A stretch of 64,000 nt of DNA from Keratinibaculum paraultunense (GCF_016767175.1 NZ_CP068564.1:868001-932000), one strand, 5' to 3'; counted from the first letter of the stretch, positions 8,480-17,784 are shown. Notes: generated by a model from the sequence alone, not told the origin. Program-made: numbers and translations.

Positions 8480-9756
8480 TAATAGATGGAAGTAAATGCA
8501 AATTAGTTGGTAAAATTAAAGTACCTGGTGATAAGTCTATATCTCATAGAGCTGTTATATTAGGATCTATAGCTAAAGGATTGACTGTTATAGAAAATAT
8601 TTTAATATCTGAAGATGTAATAAAAACAATAGACGCATTTAAGAATATGGGAGTAAATATTGAAATAATGGATGAAAAAGTTTTAATAAAAGGTGTAGGA
8701 ATCCATGGACTTAAAAAGCCTAATACCCCAATATATTGTGGCAATTCTGGTACTACTATGAGATTGTTATCTGGTCTATTGGTTGGGCAAAAATTTTCTT
8801 CAATTCTAACTGGTGATGATTCACTTGTAAAAAGACCTATGGATAGAATTATAATACCTTTAAGTAAAATGGGAGCTAATATTAAGGGTGTAAAAAACAA
8901 ATACCCCCCATTAAGTATAAAACCAACTAACATATTAACGAGTATATGTTATAAGATGCCTGTGGCTAGTGCTCAAGTAAAATCTTCTATTCTTTTAGCT
9001 ACACTATATGCAAAGGGAACTACTAAAATTATAGAGAATAAGATTACTAGGGATCATACTGAAAGAATGCTTAAATTATTTGGAGCTAATATTAGATGTA
9101 AAGGTAATGAAATATTAATGGATAGCGAAAATGAATTATATGGGAAAAAATTATATATTCCTGGTGATATATCTTCAGCAGCTTATTTTATAGTGGCAGC
9201 TTTATTAATAAAGGGATCTCATATAATTATAGAGGATGTTGGAATTAATCCTACAAGGGCTGGAATACTATCTATATTGAAAAAGATGGGGGGAAATATA
9301 ATAGTATTTAACGAAAGAGAGATAAATTGTGAACCAATTGGTGACATAGAGGTAAAGTATTCTAAATTAAGGGGTATAACTATAGAGGAAGATGAGATAG
9401 GAAAGTTAATAGATGAGGTTCCAATAATTGCTGTAGCAGCAACTTTAGCTGAAGGAAGAACCATAATAAAGGGAGTGAATGAATTAAAATACAAGGAAAG
9501 TAATAGGATTAAAACTATAACTGAAGGATTAAGTAATATGGGAGCATATATTAAAATTTTACCTGATAGAATGATAATAGAAGGGGTTCAAGAATTGAAA
9601 CCTGCTTTTCTTAATTCGTATGATGATCATAGAATTGCTATGGCATTATCTATTGCTGCTTTAACTGCAAAAGGTAGTTCTCACATAAACAAAAGTGAAT
9701 GTATAAATATTTCTTATCCTGAATTCTATACCACGTTATTCAAACTATTACAGTGA
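8476..9756 (+). CDS. aroA: 5-enolpyruvylshikimate-3-phosphate synthase
   Basis: 426 residues from TTG 8476, chosen because it overlaps the aroB stop as TTGA and has GAGGGTGA six bases upstream; the frame is open from another TTG at 8470, but that leaves no spacing. The enzyme joins shikimate-3-phosphate and PEP. Signatures: PGDKSISHRAVILGSIAKG near the N-terminus, the PEP-loop GNSGTTMRLLSG, DSLVKRPMDR, and RDHTERML. In the first block the usual Ala is serine or alanine as in class II enzymes; I do not infer glyphosate behaviour from that. Last gene of the aro operon; no clear terminator follows. Confidence 0.94.
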   Translation: MIIDGSKCKLVGKIKVPGDKSISHRAVILGSIAKGLTVIENILISEDVIKTIDAFKNMGVNIEIMDEKVLIKGVGIHGLKKPNTPIYCGNSGTTMRLLSGLLVGQKFSSILTGDDSLVKRPMDRIIIPLSKMGANIKGVKNKYPPLSIKPTNILTSICYKMPVASAQVKSSILLATLYAKGTTKIIENKITRDHTERMLKLFGANIRCKGNEILMDSENELYGKKLYIPGDISSAAYFIVAALLIKGSHIIIEDVGINPTRAGILSILKKMGGNIIVFNEREINCEPIGDIEVKYSKLRGITIEEDEIGKLIDEVPIIAVAATLAEGRTIIKGVNELKYKESNRIKTITEGLSNMGAYIKILPDRMIIEGVQELKPAFLNSYDDHRIAMALSIAALTAKGSSHINKSECINISYPEFYTTLFKLLQ

Positions 9757-9759
9757 TAT

Positions 9760-9788
9760 TTGATTTTTTAAATTATTAATACTATAAT
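9760..9788 (+). promoter_or_regulatory. Sigma-A-type promoter of pduL-deoC
   Basis: TTGATT (9760-9765), a 17-base spacer and TATAAT (9783-9788). The spacing is ideal, and the element lies just after aroA and 44 bases before the pduL start. Confidence 0.65.
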
Positions 9789-9831
9789 TGATTAGAAAGA
9801 TAAATTTAATTTATAGAAGGAGGAAGAATTG

Positions 9832-10416
9832 ATGACTATTAAATTACCTATTGGTTTATCTAATAGACATATACATTTAAGTCAAGAAGATTTAAATATT
9901 CTTTTCGGTGAAAATTATCAATTAACAAAAGCTAAAGCTTTATCACAACCAGGACAATACGCTTGTGATGAAAGAGTTGATATTGTAGGTCCTAAAGGAA
10001 CTTTGAAGGGTGTTAGGGTATTAGGACCTGTAAGAAAAAAAACTCAAGTTGAAATATCTATATCCGATTCATTTAAATTGGGAGTAGAACCTGTAGTCAG
10101 AAACTCAGGGGATATAGAAGGAAGTCCAGGAGCTAAAATAATAGGTCCCAAAGGAGAACTAGAATTAAAAGAAGGAGTTATTGTTGCTGCTAGACATGTA
10201 CATTTACATACTTCTGATGGAGAAAAATTTGGAATAAAAGATGGAGATATAGTAAATATAAAGACTGAGGGTGTAAGAGCTGTAATTTTTAAGAATGTTT
10301 TAGCAAGAGTAGGTGATACTCATGCATTAGAGGTGCATGTTGATATAGAAGAAGGAAATGCTGCTGGAGTTAAAAATGGGGATTTAGTAGAATTAATTAA
10401 AGAAGAGGTAATATAA
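9832..10416 (+). CDS. pduL: PduL-type phosphate acyltransferase
   Basis: 194 residues from ATG 9832, with AGAAGGAGG 8 bases upstream. PduL enzymes exchange CoA and phosphate on short acyl groups (acetyl-CoA or propionyl-CoA to the acyl phosphate) and can replace Pta. The two metal-binding His motifs SNRHIHLS near the N-terminus and [13 protein letters not shown] in the second half are present, as is the family block [12 protein letters not shown]. The protein begins directly at the catalytic domain with no encapsulation peptide, so it is probably a free cytosolic enzyme and not a microcompartment passenger. deoC follows one base after the stop. Confidence 0.92.
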   Translation: MTIKLPIGLSNRHIHLSQEDLNILFGENYQLTKAKALSQPGQYACDERVDIVGPKGTLKGVRVLGPVRKKTQVEISISDSFKLGVEPVVRNSGDIEGSPGAKIIGPKGELELKEGVIVAARHVHLHTSDGEKFGIKDGDIVNIKTEGVRAVIFKNVLARVGDTHALEVHVDIEEGNAAGVKNGDLVELIKEEVI

Positions 10417-10417
10417 T

Positions 10418-11065
10418 ATGAATATAGCCTCTATGATTGATCATACACTATTGAAACCAGATGCTACAAAAAAAATGATAGATAAATTATGTAAAGAAGC
10501 TAAAGAATATGGGTTTGCTGCTGTATGTGTAAATCCCTATTATGTTAGTAGAGCTAAAGAACTTTTGAAAGATACGAATATAAAAGTAGCTACAGTTATA
10601 GGTTTTCCACTAGGAGCAAATACTAAGGAAGTGAAAGCTTTTGAAACGGAAGATGCTATCAAAAATGGCGCTGATGAAGTGGATATGGTTATAAATATTG
10701 GTGCATTAAAGAGTGAAGAATATGATGTAGTAATAGATGATATTAAATCGGTAGTTAAAGCGGCTAATGGTAAGGCTATTGTAAAGGTAATAATAGAGAC
10801 TTGTTTACTTACTAAAGAAGAGAAGATTATAGCATGTAAATTAGCTAAAGAAGCAGGAGCGGATTATGTGAAAACTTCAACAGGTTTTAGTATTGGTGGA
10901 GCTACAGTAGAAGATGTTAAATTGATGAAGGAGATTGTAGGAGATAGCCTTAAAATAAAAGCATCTGGTGGCATTAGAGATTATGAAACAGCTAAGGCAA
11001 TGATAGATGCAGGGGCATCTAGGATTGGAGCTAGTGCATCTATTAAGATTGTAGAAGGGAAATAA
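10418..11065 (+). CDS. deoC: Deoxyribose-phosphate aldolase
   Basis: 215 residues. It cleaves 2-deoxyribose-5-phosphate to glyceraldehyde-3-phosphate and acetaldehyde, the carbon-recovery step of deoxynucleoside breakdown. Class I aldolase TIM barrel, with [11 protein letters not shown] at the start, [26 protein letters not shown], the Schiff-base lysine region [13 protein letters not shown] and [12 protein letters not shown] one base after pduL with GAAGAGGTAATAT as ribosome binding site. Being paired with pduL, it might route acetaldehyde carbon towards acetyl phosphate if an acetaldehyde dehydrogenase exists elsewhere. A strong terminator follows. Confidence 0.95.
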   Translation: MNIASMIDHTLLKPDATKKMIDKLCKEAKEYGFAAVCVNPYYVSRAKELLKDTNIKVATVIGFPLGANTKEVKAFETEDAIKNGADEVDMVINIGALKSEEYDVVIDDIKSVVKAANGKAIVKVIIETCLLTKEEKIIACKLAKEAGADYVKTSTGFSIGGATVEDVKLMKEIVGDSLKIKASGGIRDYETAKAMIDAGASRIGASASIKIVEGK

Positions 11066-11076
11066 GGGGAAATATT

Positions 11077-11122
11077 GAGCCTATATGTGTTAGACTAAAA
11101 TACATATAGGCTCATGTTTTTA
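11077..11122 (+). terminator. Terminator of pduL-deoC
   Basis: Twelve-base arms 11077-11088 and 11102-11113 (GAGCCTATATGT and its complement) pair perfectly around a 13-base loop and are followed by a T-rich tract. Confidence 0.88.
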
Positions 11123-11290
11123 TTTATACAATATTTTTAAATTTATAATTTTATGGTATAGCCAAAATAAATAGGGTATATACAAATAAGGGAAAGTATT
11201 TATTTTTAATTTACTCGCCTTTTTGTTATTTTAATATAGAAAGGAGGTTAGAAATAATCATTATATAAAAACTCGAAGGAGGTATTTTAG

Positions 11291-12682
11291 ATGAAAGGCT
11301 TCTTTGGTAAACTTCAAAAGCTAGGTAGAGCTCTCATGTTACCAGTAGCGGTATTACCAATTGCTGGAATATTATTGAGGCTTGGAGCTGATGATGTATT
11401 AAACATTCCATTTATTTCATCAGCTGGTGATGCAATACTAGGAAATCTTCCTATGATATTTGCCATAGGGGTAGCAGTTGGCTTTGCTTTTGATAATTCT
11501 GGTGCTGCAGGTTTAGCAGGAGCAGTAGGCTATTATGTTTTAACAGCAGGTGCACAGGTTATCAATGATACCATTAACATGGGAGTACTAGGAGGTATTA
11601 TTGCAGGAATAGTTGCAGGGAATTTATATAATAAATATCATGATATTAAATTACCAGAGTGGTTAGGTTTCTTTGGTGGAAGAAGGTTTGTTCCCATTGT
11701 TACAGGTTTTGCATGTATTATATTAGCGCTTATATTTGGATTTATTTGGCCTCCTATCCAAAATGGTATAGATGCAGCAGCTAATTGGATGATAGGAGCA
11801 GGTGCCTTAGGAGTATTTATGTTTGGATTTTTAAATAGACTTCTTATTCCAGTGGGATTGCATCATGTTATTAACAATATAGTATGGTTTATATTTGGTG
11901 AATTTGGAGGTAGAACAGGAGATTATGGAAGATTTCTAGCAGGTGATCCTAATGCAGGAATATTTATGGCAGGATTCTATCCAATTATGATGTTTGGTTT
12001 AGTAGGGGCAGCTTTGGCAATGTATAAAACTGCAAAACCTGAAAACAAAAAGGAAGTAAGTGGAGCTTTATTTTCCGTTGGTTTTACTTCATTTTTGACA
12101 GGTATTACTGAACCTATAGAATTTATGTTTATGTTTTTAGCTCCATCTCTTTATGTAATTCATGCTTTACTTACAGGTCTATCAATGGCCGTATGTTATA
12201 TGTTAAACATAAAACATGGTTTTAGCTTCTCAGCAGGTGCTATAGACTATTTCCTTTATATGAAATTAGCTACTAATGGATGGTTACTCATTCCTGTTGG
12301 AATAGTATTTGGGATAATTTATTATTTTATATTTGTATTTGCAATTAACAAGTTAGACTTACCAACTCCTGGTCGAGTGGATATAGAGAAAGGAGAGGAT
12401 GTAGAGGAATTAATTGAAGAAAAAGGAATAGGCGGCATTGCTTTAGCTTATATTAATGCATTAGGTGGAGCAGATAATTTAGTAGAGGTGGACTCATGTA
12501 TTACTAGACTTAGATTATCTGTGAATGACAGTTCCATAATAGATGAAGAGGCGTTAAAACAATTGGGAGCTTCTGGCCTTTTAAGACCTTCTGATAAAAA
12601 TGTACAGGTAGTCGTAGGTACAAAGGCTGAGTTAGTAGCTGACGAGATAAAGAAATCATTAGAAACATTGAAAAAGAAATAA
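11291..12682 (+). CDS. nagE: PTS permease, GlcNAc-type EIICB
   Basis: 463 residues: membrane IIC domain (about 1-365) followed by a IIB domain (about 385-463). It takes up and phosphorylates a sugar using phosphate from EIIA. IIC motifs include LPVAVLPIAGILLR, WLGFFGGRRFVPI, NRLLIPVGLHHVIN, FLTGITEPIEFMF and HGFSFSAGAIDY, closest in wording to N-acetylglucosamine permeases (NagE) and not PtsG. The phosphorylated cysteine is Cys403 in VDSCITRLRL. No IIA domain is attached, so EIIA acts in trans. ATG start with GAAGGAGG 7 bases upstream; a second AAGGAGG near 11240 is not followed by a start codon. The 225 bases before the gene are AT-rich and hold at best a weak TTTACT-16-TAATAT promoter (11210-11237). 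Substrate assignment is moderately sure. Confidence 0.88.
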   Translation: MKGFFGKLQKLGRALMLPVAVLPIAGILLRLGADDVLNIPFISSAGDAILGNLPMIFAIGVAVGFAFDNSGAAGLAGAVGYYVLTAGAQVINDTINMGVLGGIIAGIVAGNLYNKYHDIKLPEWLGFFGGRRFVPIVTGFACIILALIFGFIWPPIQNGIDAAANWMIGAGALGVFMFGFLNRLLIPVGLHHVINNIVWFIFGEFGGRTGDYGRFLAGDPNAGIFMAGFYPIMMFGLVGAALAMYKTAKPENKKEVSGALFSVGFTSFLTGITEPIEFMFMFLAPSLYVIHALLTGLSMAVCYMLNIKHGFSFSAGAIDYFLYMKLATNGWLLIPVGIVFGIIYYFIFVFAINKLDLPTPGRVDIEKGEDVEELIEEKGIGGIALAYINALGGADNLVEVDSCITRLRLSVNDSSIIDEEALKQLGASGLLRPSDKNVQVVVGTKAELVADEIKKSLETLKKK

Positions 12683-12691
12683 TTATAAAGC

Positions 12692-12728
12692 AATATGGTG
12701 ATTAATTAATCACCATATTCTTTTATAA
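12692..12728 (+). terminator. Palindromic terminator after the PTS gene
   Basis: A perfect 28-base palindrome (12692-12719, arms beginning AATATGGTGATTAA) followed by a short T-rich stretch. It probably reduces read-through from the PTS gene into the next gene. Confidence 0.7.
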
Positions 12729-12749
12729 AATCCATTAGGAGGAATTGAC

Positions 12750-13670
12750 ATGGTTAAGAGAATATTGGATTTAGATGCTTCTGATATATATTATATGAAT
12801 AAAAGTCAAAAATTAACAAGTATTAAATTGGGAGAGGGTAGAACTGTAGTTAGTGAAATTATATGTGTTGCACCACCTCTTCTTTGGGATGTAAGTAATG
12901 TTGAACTAGCAGCCGCTTTTGGTGCTGATATAATACTACTAAATTTATTTGATGCAGAAAATCCTAAAATAGAAGGTATACCATCAATAAATTCAAAAAA
13001 AGTTATAGAATACGTAAAAGAGCTAACTGGAAGAATGATAGGAGTAAATTTGGAACCAGTAGATTTAGATGAGAAAATACCTGATAGAATTGCTTTATCA
13101 AGTGGAAGGTTAGCAACTGTAGAAAATGTGAAGAAATTAGTAGATCAAGGGGTAGATATGATACTTTTAACAGGAAATCCTAAAACGGGAGTTACCAATA
13201 ATCAAATTATTAAGAGCATAAAAGAAATAAAACAGACTATAGGAGATGATGTAATTATAGCAGCAGGTAAGATGCATAGCTCAGGTAGCATTAAAGAATC
13301 AGGGATAAGTATTGTTAACGAAGAATTGATAGGTGAATTTATAGAAGCTGGTAGCGATGTAATTTTAATTCCTGCACCAGGTACTGTACCTGGAATGACT
13401 ATTGATTATGTTAAAGGTTTGGTAGATTATATTCATTTCCAGGACAAATTAGCAATGACATCAATAGGTACATCTCAAGAAGGTGCTGATGAATATACTA
13501 TTAGAAATATAGCAATATATAGCAAGATGGTAGGTGCAGATATACATCATATAGGAGATTGTGGCATGTCTCCTGGTATGGCAACTCCTGAAAATATTAT
13601 GACCTATTCTATCGCAATTAAAGGTAAACGCCATACCTATAGGAGGATGGCGCGGTCTATAAATCGATAA
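12750..13670 (+). CDS. TIM-barrel-like protein of unknown function linked to a PTS gene
   Basis: 306 residues, soluble. The alternating pattern looks like a (beta/alpha)8 barrel: ADIILLNLF, MIGVNLEPVD, GVDMILLTGNPKTGVTN, DDVIIAAGKMHSSG, GSDVILIPAPGTVPG and GADIHHIGDCGMSPGMATPEN are strand-loop motifs ending in Gly, Asp and His, as in phosphosugar-binding barrels. I recognise it as a conserved Firmicutes family often found beside PTS genes and loosely annotated as haloacid-dehalogenase-like, although no HAD motif is visible. The neighbourhood suggests a step on a phosphorylated sugar (inference). AGGAGGA about 6 bases before the ATG. It converges with ychF, 8 bases apart. Confidence 0.65.
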   Translation: MVKRILDLDASDIYYMNKSQKLTSIKLGEGRTVVSEIICVAPPLLWDVSNVELAAAFGADIILLNLFDAENPKIEGIPSINSKKVIEYVKELTGRMIGVNLEPVDLDEKIPDRIALSSGRLATVENVKKLVDQGVDMILLTGNPKTGVTNNQIIKSIKEIKQTIGDDVIIAAGKMHSSGSIKESGISIVNEELIGEFIEAGSDVILIPAPGTVPGMTIDYVKGLVDYIHFQDKLAMTSIGTSQEGADEYTIRNIAIYSKMVGADIHHIGDCGMSPGMATPENIMTYSIAIKGKRHTYRRMARSINR

Positions 13671-13678
13671 ATTTTCTG

Positions 13679-14770
13679 TTACACATTAAATCTAAATAAT
13701 ACTACATCTCCATCTTGCATTATATAGTCTTTGCCTTCTAGTCTTACCAATCCTTTTTCTTTAGCTGTAGCAATACTGCCACATTCTATTAAATCTTTAT
13801 AATTGATTACCTCAGCTCTTATAAAACCTTTTTCCATATCAGAATGGATTTTCCCTGCTGCCTGAGGGGCTTTAGTTCCTTTTTTTATAGTCCAAGCTCT
13901 TACTTCTTTTGGTCCTGCAGTTAAAAAACTCATAAGTCCTAATAGATCATAGCTTGCTTTTATGAGTTTATCTAGTCCAGATTCTTTAAGTCCCAATTCA
14001 TTTAAAAATATTTCTTTTTCTTCTTCGTTCAAAAGTGCTATTTCTGATTCGATTTTACCAGAAATGGCTATTGCTTGAGATCCTTCTTTTTCTGCATATT
14101 GTTTTACTAGTTTTACATAATTATTTTTTTCTACATCTATTAATTCCTCTTCTGAAATATTGCATACATATAATACTGGTTTCAATGAAAGTAAATTAAA
14201 GTTTTTTATCAAATCCATTTCTTCAGGCGTAAACTTTAGATTTCTTAGGGGAATATTTTTGTTTATGGAATACTTTAATTTATTTAATAAATCTAGTTCT
14301 TTTTTATAGGATGTATCTCCTTTAACTAATTTTTCAACTTTAGATAGTCTATTTTCAATAATTTCTAAATCAGATAACATTAATTCTAAATTAATTATTT
14401 CAATATCATTTAAAGGGCTAATTTTTCCTTCTACATGAGTTACATTTGGATCTTCAAAACATCTAACCACATGGATTATAGCTTGAACTTCTCTAATATG
14501 AGATAGAAACTTGTTTCCTAAACCTTCTCCTTTACTAGCTCCTTTTACTAGTCCAGCGATATCAAAAAACTCTATAGTTGCAGGGGTAACTTTCTCAGGT
14601 TTTACTAATTGAGCTAACATTTTTAGCCTTTCGTCAGGTACTGGAACTATTCCTACATTAGGTTCTATAGTACAAAAAGGATAATTTTCTGCTTCAGCCG
14701 TAGCTGCTGTTAATGCATTAAAAAGAGTACTTTTTCCTACATTTGGTAATCCCACTATTCCTAATTTCAT
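13679..14770 (-). CDS. ychF: YchF/OLA1-type ATPase
   Basis: 363 residues from ATG 14770, where the family start MKLGIVGLPNVGKSTLFNAL lies and GAAAGGAAG is about 7 bases upstream; the frame extends to 14824 without conservation. YchF is a ribosome-binding Obg-family protein that prefers ATP, since its G4 motif departs from NKxD (here LYVCNISEE). It is linked to translation quality and oxidative-stress responses. G domain with an inserted coiled coil, then a C-terminal TGS domain (VRAWTIKKGTKAPQAAG...). The only gene on the minus strand between the TSUP pair and 47 kb. The AT-rich stretch of about 280 bases upstream shows no clear feature besides possible promoters. Confidence 0.94.
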   Translation of the reverse strand: MKLGIVGLPNVGKSTLFNALTAATAEAENYPFCTIEPNVGIVPVPDERLKMLAQLVKPEKVTPATIEFFDIAGLVKGASKGEGLGNKFLSHIREVQAIIHVVRCFEDPNVTHVEGKISPLNDIEIINLELMLSDLEIIENRLSKVEKLVKGDTSYKKELDLLNKLKYSINKNIPLRNLKFTPEEMDLIKNFNLLSLKPVLYVCNISEEELIDVEKNNYVKLVKQYAEKEGSQAIAISGKIESEIALLNEEEKEIFLNELGLKESGLDKLIKASYDLLGLMSFLTAGPKEVRAWTIKKGTKAPQAAGKIHSDMEKGFIRAEVINYKDLIECGSIATAKEKGLVRLEGKDYIMQDGDVVLFRFNV

Positions 14771-15051
14771 ATAAATCTTCCTTTCAGATTGCATAAATTT
14801 TGCACAAAGATAATTATACATCATAGTAAGATCATATTCAATAACATGAATAAGAATTTATTTAGAATAAATAAGGATAAAATAATAAAAGTTATTTTTT
14901 AAATTTGTTTTATATTTTAAATTTTACGTGATATAAAATATATTAATTATTTTTTATTGTTATAAAATTTGCTATTTATGAAAAACTATATTATATACTG
15001 CAAAAAATTGAATAAAAATTTTGGACTATGTATAGATGGGGAGGGATAATA

Positions 15052-15522
15052 TTGAAAGGAAGATATAGGTATATTATTGGGTTTATTTTAATTACAATAT
15101 TATGTAGTATATTTTTGGCAAGTTGCAAGGTTGAGAAACATACTGGTGAAGAAGATATGAAAGAAGATGTAATAATAAATGTAGGTGGTAAGGATTATGA
15201 TATATTAGTTCGTTCTGAAAATATATCTAATATAGTAGTTGATTTATACGGCATAGATAATGCAACTTCCATTATTTTTAATGATGTAGTTGTGGTGGCA
15301 GTAGAAATGGCTGAAGATGCTACTTTTAACGATGATGTAAAGGAGATGATAATGAATACTGTATTAGAAAACGATGTTATGATTAGGCAGGTGTTCATAA
15401 CGGATAATAAAAAAGTATTTGACCAAATAGAAAGTATCATAGAATCTTTAGCCAATGGGAGACCTTATGATGAACATGTCAAAGAAATAAATAGGATAAT
15501 AGACAAACTAAAAAAAGAATAA
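15052..15522 (+). CDS. YhcN/YlaJ-type sporulation lipoprotein
   Basis: 156 residues from TTG 15052, chosen because GGGGAGGG is 6 bases upstream and the protein then opens with a compact lipoprotein signal; an ATG at 15028 lacks a ribosome binding site. Lipobox LASC at about residues 22-25 gives a lipidated Cys. The mature domain has the YhcN/YlaJ pattern: NATSIIFNDVVVVAVEMAED, then an acidic helix, IRQVFITDN and IESLANGRP. In Bacillus these lipoproteins sit in the inner spore membrane and assist spore outgrowth. The lgt gene for lipoprotein maturation is two genes downstream. A terminator follows directly. Confidence 0.83.
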   Translation: MKGRYRYIIGFILITILCSIFLASCKVEKHTGEEDMKEDVIINVGGKDYDILVRSENISNIVVDLYGIDNATSIIFNDVVVVAVEMAEDATFNDDVKEMIMNTVLENDVMIRQVFITDNKKVFDQIESIIESLANGRPYDEHVKEINRIIDKLKKE

Positions 15523-15524
15523 AT

Positions 15525-15556
15525 AAAAACCCGTCATATGACTGGGTTTTTATTTA
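15525..15556 (+). terminator. Terminator after the YhcN-like gene
   Basis: AAAAACCC (15525-15532) pairs with GGGTTTTT (15544-15551); the loop contains a small inner palindrome GTCATATGAC. A T-rich run follows. Confidence 0.85.
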
Positions 15557-15609
15557 TATGAATAATATTAGTATTATAAATATAATAAATTGCGGGAGGT
15601 TGGGAATAT

Positions 15610-16833
15610 TTGGATATAAGATTAAGAAGAAAAAATATTGAACAAGGTATTAATCTTAATTTAATTTTTACAGACAAATTTAAAGCTAATTTACTAAATA
15701 TCTATTTTGTTATGCCTTTAACAAGAAAAGATGTTACTAAGAATGCATTATTGTATTTGGTATTAAAAAGGAGAATAGAGGATTTACTGGTGCAAAAAAA
15801 ATTAGAAGAACTAAATTGTTCCAGTTTAAGTGTAAGATTATTAAAGGAGGGAGAAAAACAAGTTATAAGTTTTTCTGTTGAAGGACCAAGATTGAAAAGT
15901 TATAAGGATAAAGCAAATTTTATGGAGTTAATAAATATACTCAAATCTTTAATATACAATCCATATCCTGTAGAAGATGTTTTTAGTCAAAAGAATATAC
16001 TAAAGGAAAAAGATTACTTAAAGGGAATTATTGAAAATAGGATTAAAGATGAAAAGACTTATTCTTTAGAACGTTGTATTGAAGAGATGTATAAAAACGA
16101 AAATTTTAGTCTCCATTATTTTGGATATATAGAGGATTTAGATGTAATTGATAATCAAACACTTTATGAACATTATCATAAAGTATTGTCTAAGGCAGTT
16201 ATTGAAATATTTTATATTGGAGATTTTGATGAGGATTTAATAAAGTATACAATAGACTTTTTTAAGCAGGAAAGAGAAGATGTATTTAAACTTAAAAGAG
16301 AATTTGTTAATGGGAATGTGTATATTAAAAACATGGTCTATGAAAATAGATACTTGGAACCAGGACGATTGGTACTTGGATATAGAAGTGGAATACCCTA
16401 TGAATCTTTTTTATATAATGGACTAATGATAGCTAGTAAAATTTTAGATATTAAATTAAAAAACATGGATTATAATATCAATTGTATAATTTGTAAACAT
16501 AAATCTTGTATGATAATAGAAGGGTATGTATTTTCAAAGGATTTTGAAGTAACATTAGATAATATAAGAACAGAGATTGAAAATATGAAGAAAGGTTTTT
16601 TTACAAAAGAAGATGTAGCTTTTTCTAAAGGACTTATAAGGAATGGTATTAGTTATATATATGAAAACAAATTATTATTATCAGATTTTTATTTTAGCAA
16701 TATTATTATGGAGGATAATAGAACAATTGAGGAAATATTATTGGGTATAGATATGATTAGTAATAAAGATATAATGGAGGCTTTTCAACAAATCAAAGCT
16801 GATACTATATATTTTTTAGGAAATCCCATATAA
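15610..16833 (+). CDS. yfmF: YfmF-like M16-family protein without catalytic motif
   Basis: 407 residues, the size of one M16 (insulinase/processing peptidase) half. The N-terminal block TRKDVTKNALLYLVLKRR stands where active members have HxxEH plus a downstream Glu; none of those zinc ligands is present. This is how YfmF, the inactive partner of YfmH, looks; the pair is tied to processing of the 5-aminopentanol modification on elongation factor P in Bacillus. Here no yfmH is adjacent: lgt follows, as it does after the M16 pair in several Clostridia. TTG start with GGGAGG about 10 bases upstream. Family assignment is fairly sure; the partner must be elsewhere or absent. Confidence 0.75.
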   Translation: MDIRLRRKNIEQGINLNLIFTDKFKANLLNIYFVMPLTRKDVTKNALLYLVLKRRIEDLLVQKKLEELNCSSLSVRLLKEGEKQVISFSVEGPRLKSYKDKANFMELINILKSLIYNPYPVEDVFSQKNILKEKDYLKGIIENRIKDEKTYSLERCIEEMYKNENFSLHYFGYIEDLDVIDNQTLYEHYHKVLSKAVIEIFYIGDFDEDLIKYTIDFFKQEREDVFKLKREFVNGNVYIKNMVYENRYLEPGRLVLGYRSGIPYESFLYNGLMIASKILDIKLKNMDYNINCIICKHKSCMIIEGYVFSKDFEVTLDNIRTEIENMKKGFFTKEDVAFSKGLIRNGISYIYENKLLLSDFYFSNIIMEDNRTIEEILLGIDMISNKDIMEAFQQIKADTIYFLGNPI

Positions 16834-16913
16834 AACTTAATGTAATGTATTAGTGTAAAATATTCAATTTGTGCTATACTTATAAATATGATGAGATTAA
16901 AGGAAGGTGACAT

Positions 16914-17648
16914 ATGATGAATCCTGTAGCGTTTAAAATTTTTGGTATAGAGATTATGTGGTACGGTATATTAATAGCAATAGGAGTAGTTTTAGGGGCT
17001 ATTTTAGCATTAAGAGAAGCTGAGAGAATAGGAATTGGTGAAGATAATTTAATTGATTTATTATTGTATGCTATTCCCTTGGCTTTGATTGGTGCTAGAA
17101 TTTATTATGTAGCTTTCACTTGGGATTATTTTAAACAAAATCCAAAGGAGATATTGAATTTTAGAGGTGGAGGATTAGCTATTCATGGAGCTATAATAGC
17201 TAGTATTATAGTAGCTATAGTATTTTCACGAAAGAGAAATTTAGATTTTTGGAAAATAGCAGATGTGTGTGCTCCTAGTTTGGCATTAGGTCAAGCTATA
17301 GGACGCTGGGGAAATTATATAAATCAAGAGGCTTATGGAATTCCTACAGATTTACCCTGGGGCATAATAATTGATGGAGTAAAAGTTCATCCTACATTTT
17401 TATATGAGTCTATAGGGGACTTTTTAATTTTTTTATTCTTAATATGGTATAGGAGAAATAAGTCAAAAGTATCTGGGGAAGTTTTTTTGTTATATTTAAT
17501 ATTATATTCAAGTATCAGGTTTTTTATAGAAGGACTTAGAACGGATAGTTTAATGGTAGGACCTTTGAGAGTAGCACAATTGGTAAGTATTATAGGGATT
17601 ATAATACCCCTTATATATTTTAATATCCGTAGGAAAAGTAAAAAATAA
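16914..17648 (+). CDS. lgt: Prolipoprotein diacylglyceryl transferase
   Basis: 244 residues with about seven membrane segments. Lgt transfers diacylglycerol from phosphatidylglycerol to the lipobox cysteine of prelipoproteins at the membrane. Conserved WYGILIAIGVVLG, the Lgt signature with the essential Arg in GRWGNYINQEAYG, and HPTFLYES are intact. Two adjacent ATG codons (16914, 16917) follow AAGGAAGGTGA; the second has the more usual spacing, so the true length may be 243. A possible extended -10 (TGC-TATACT, ending 16880) precedes it. Confidence 0.95.
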   Translation: MMNPVAFKIFGIEIMWYGILIAIGVVLGAILALREAERIGIGEDNLIDLLLYAIPLALIGARIYYVAFTWDYFKQNPKEILNFRGGGLAIHGAIIASIIVAIVFSRKRNLDFWKIADVCAPSLALGQAIGRWGNYINQEAYGIPTDLPWGIIIDGVKVHPTFLYESIGDFLIFLFLIWYRRNKSKVSGEVFLLYLILYSSIRFFIEGLRTDSLMVGPLRVAQLVSIIGIIIPLIYFNIRRKSKK

Positions 17649-17668
17649 TATGACTAATAGATAAATTT

Positions 17669-17715
17669 TAAGGCTTTCTTAATTTTGTTTAAAGAAGGCC
17701 TTTTTTTATTTTTTG
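17669..17715 (+). terminator. Terminator of lgt
   Basis: AAGGCTTTCTTAA-type arm pairs with TTAAAGAAGGCCTT (near 17688-17702), followed by a run of seven T. It insulates the dcw cluster from upstream transcription. Confidence 0.88.
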
Positions 17716-17784
17716 TGAAGAATATGTTTGAAAAAAGTAGAACTTTGTAAAATGAGACTAATGGACTATAAAAATTTTTTAAAA

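Noticed and set aside
11238-11290. Leader peptide before the PTS gene, suggested by a first AAGGAGG
   Set aside because: No ATG, GTG or TTG at a suitable distance after that site.
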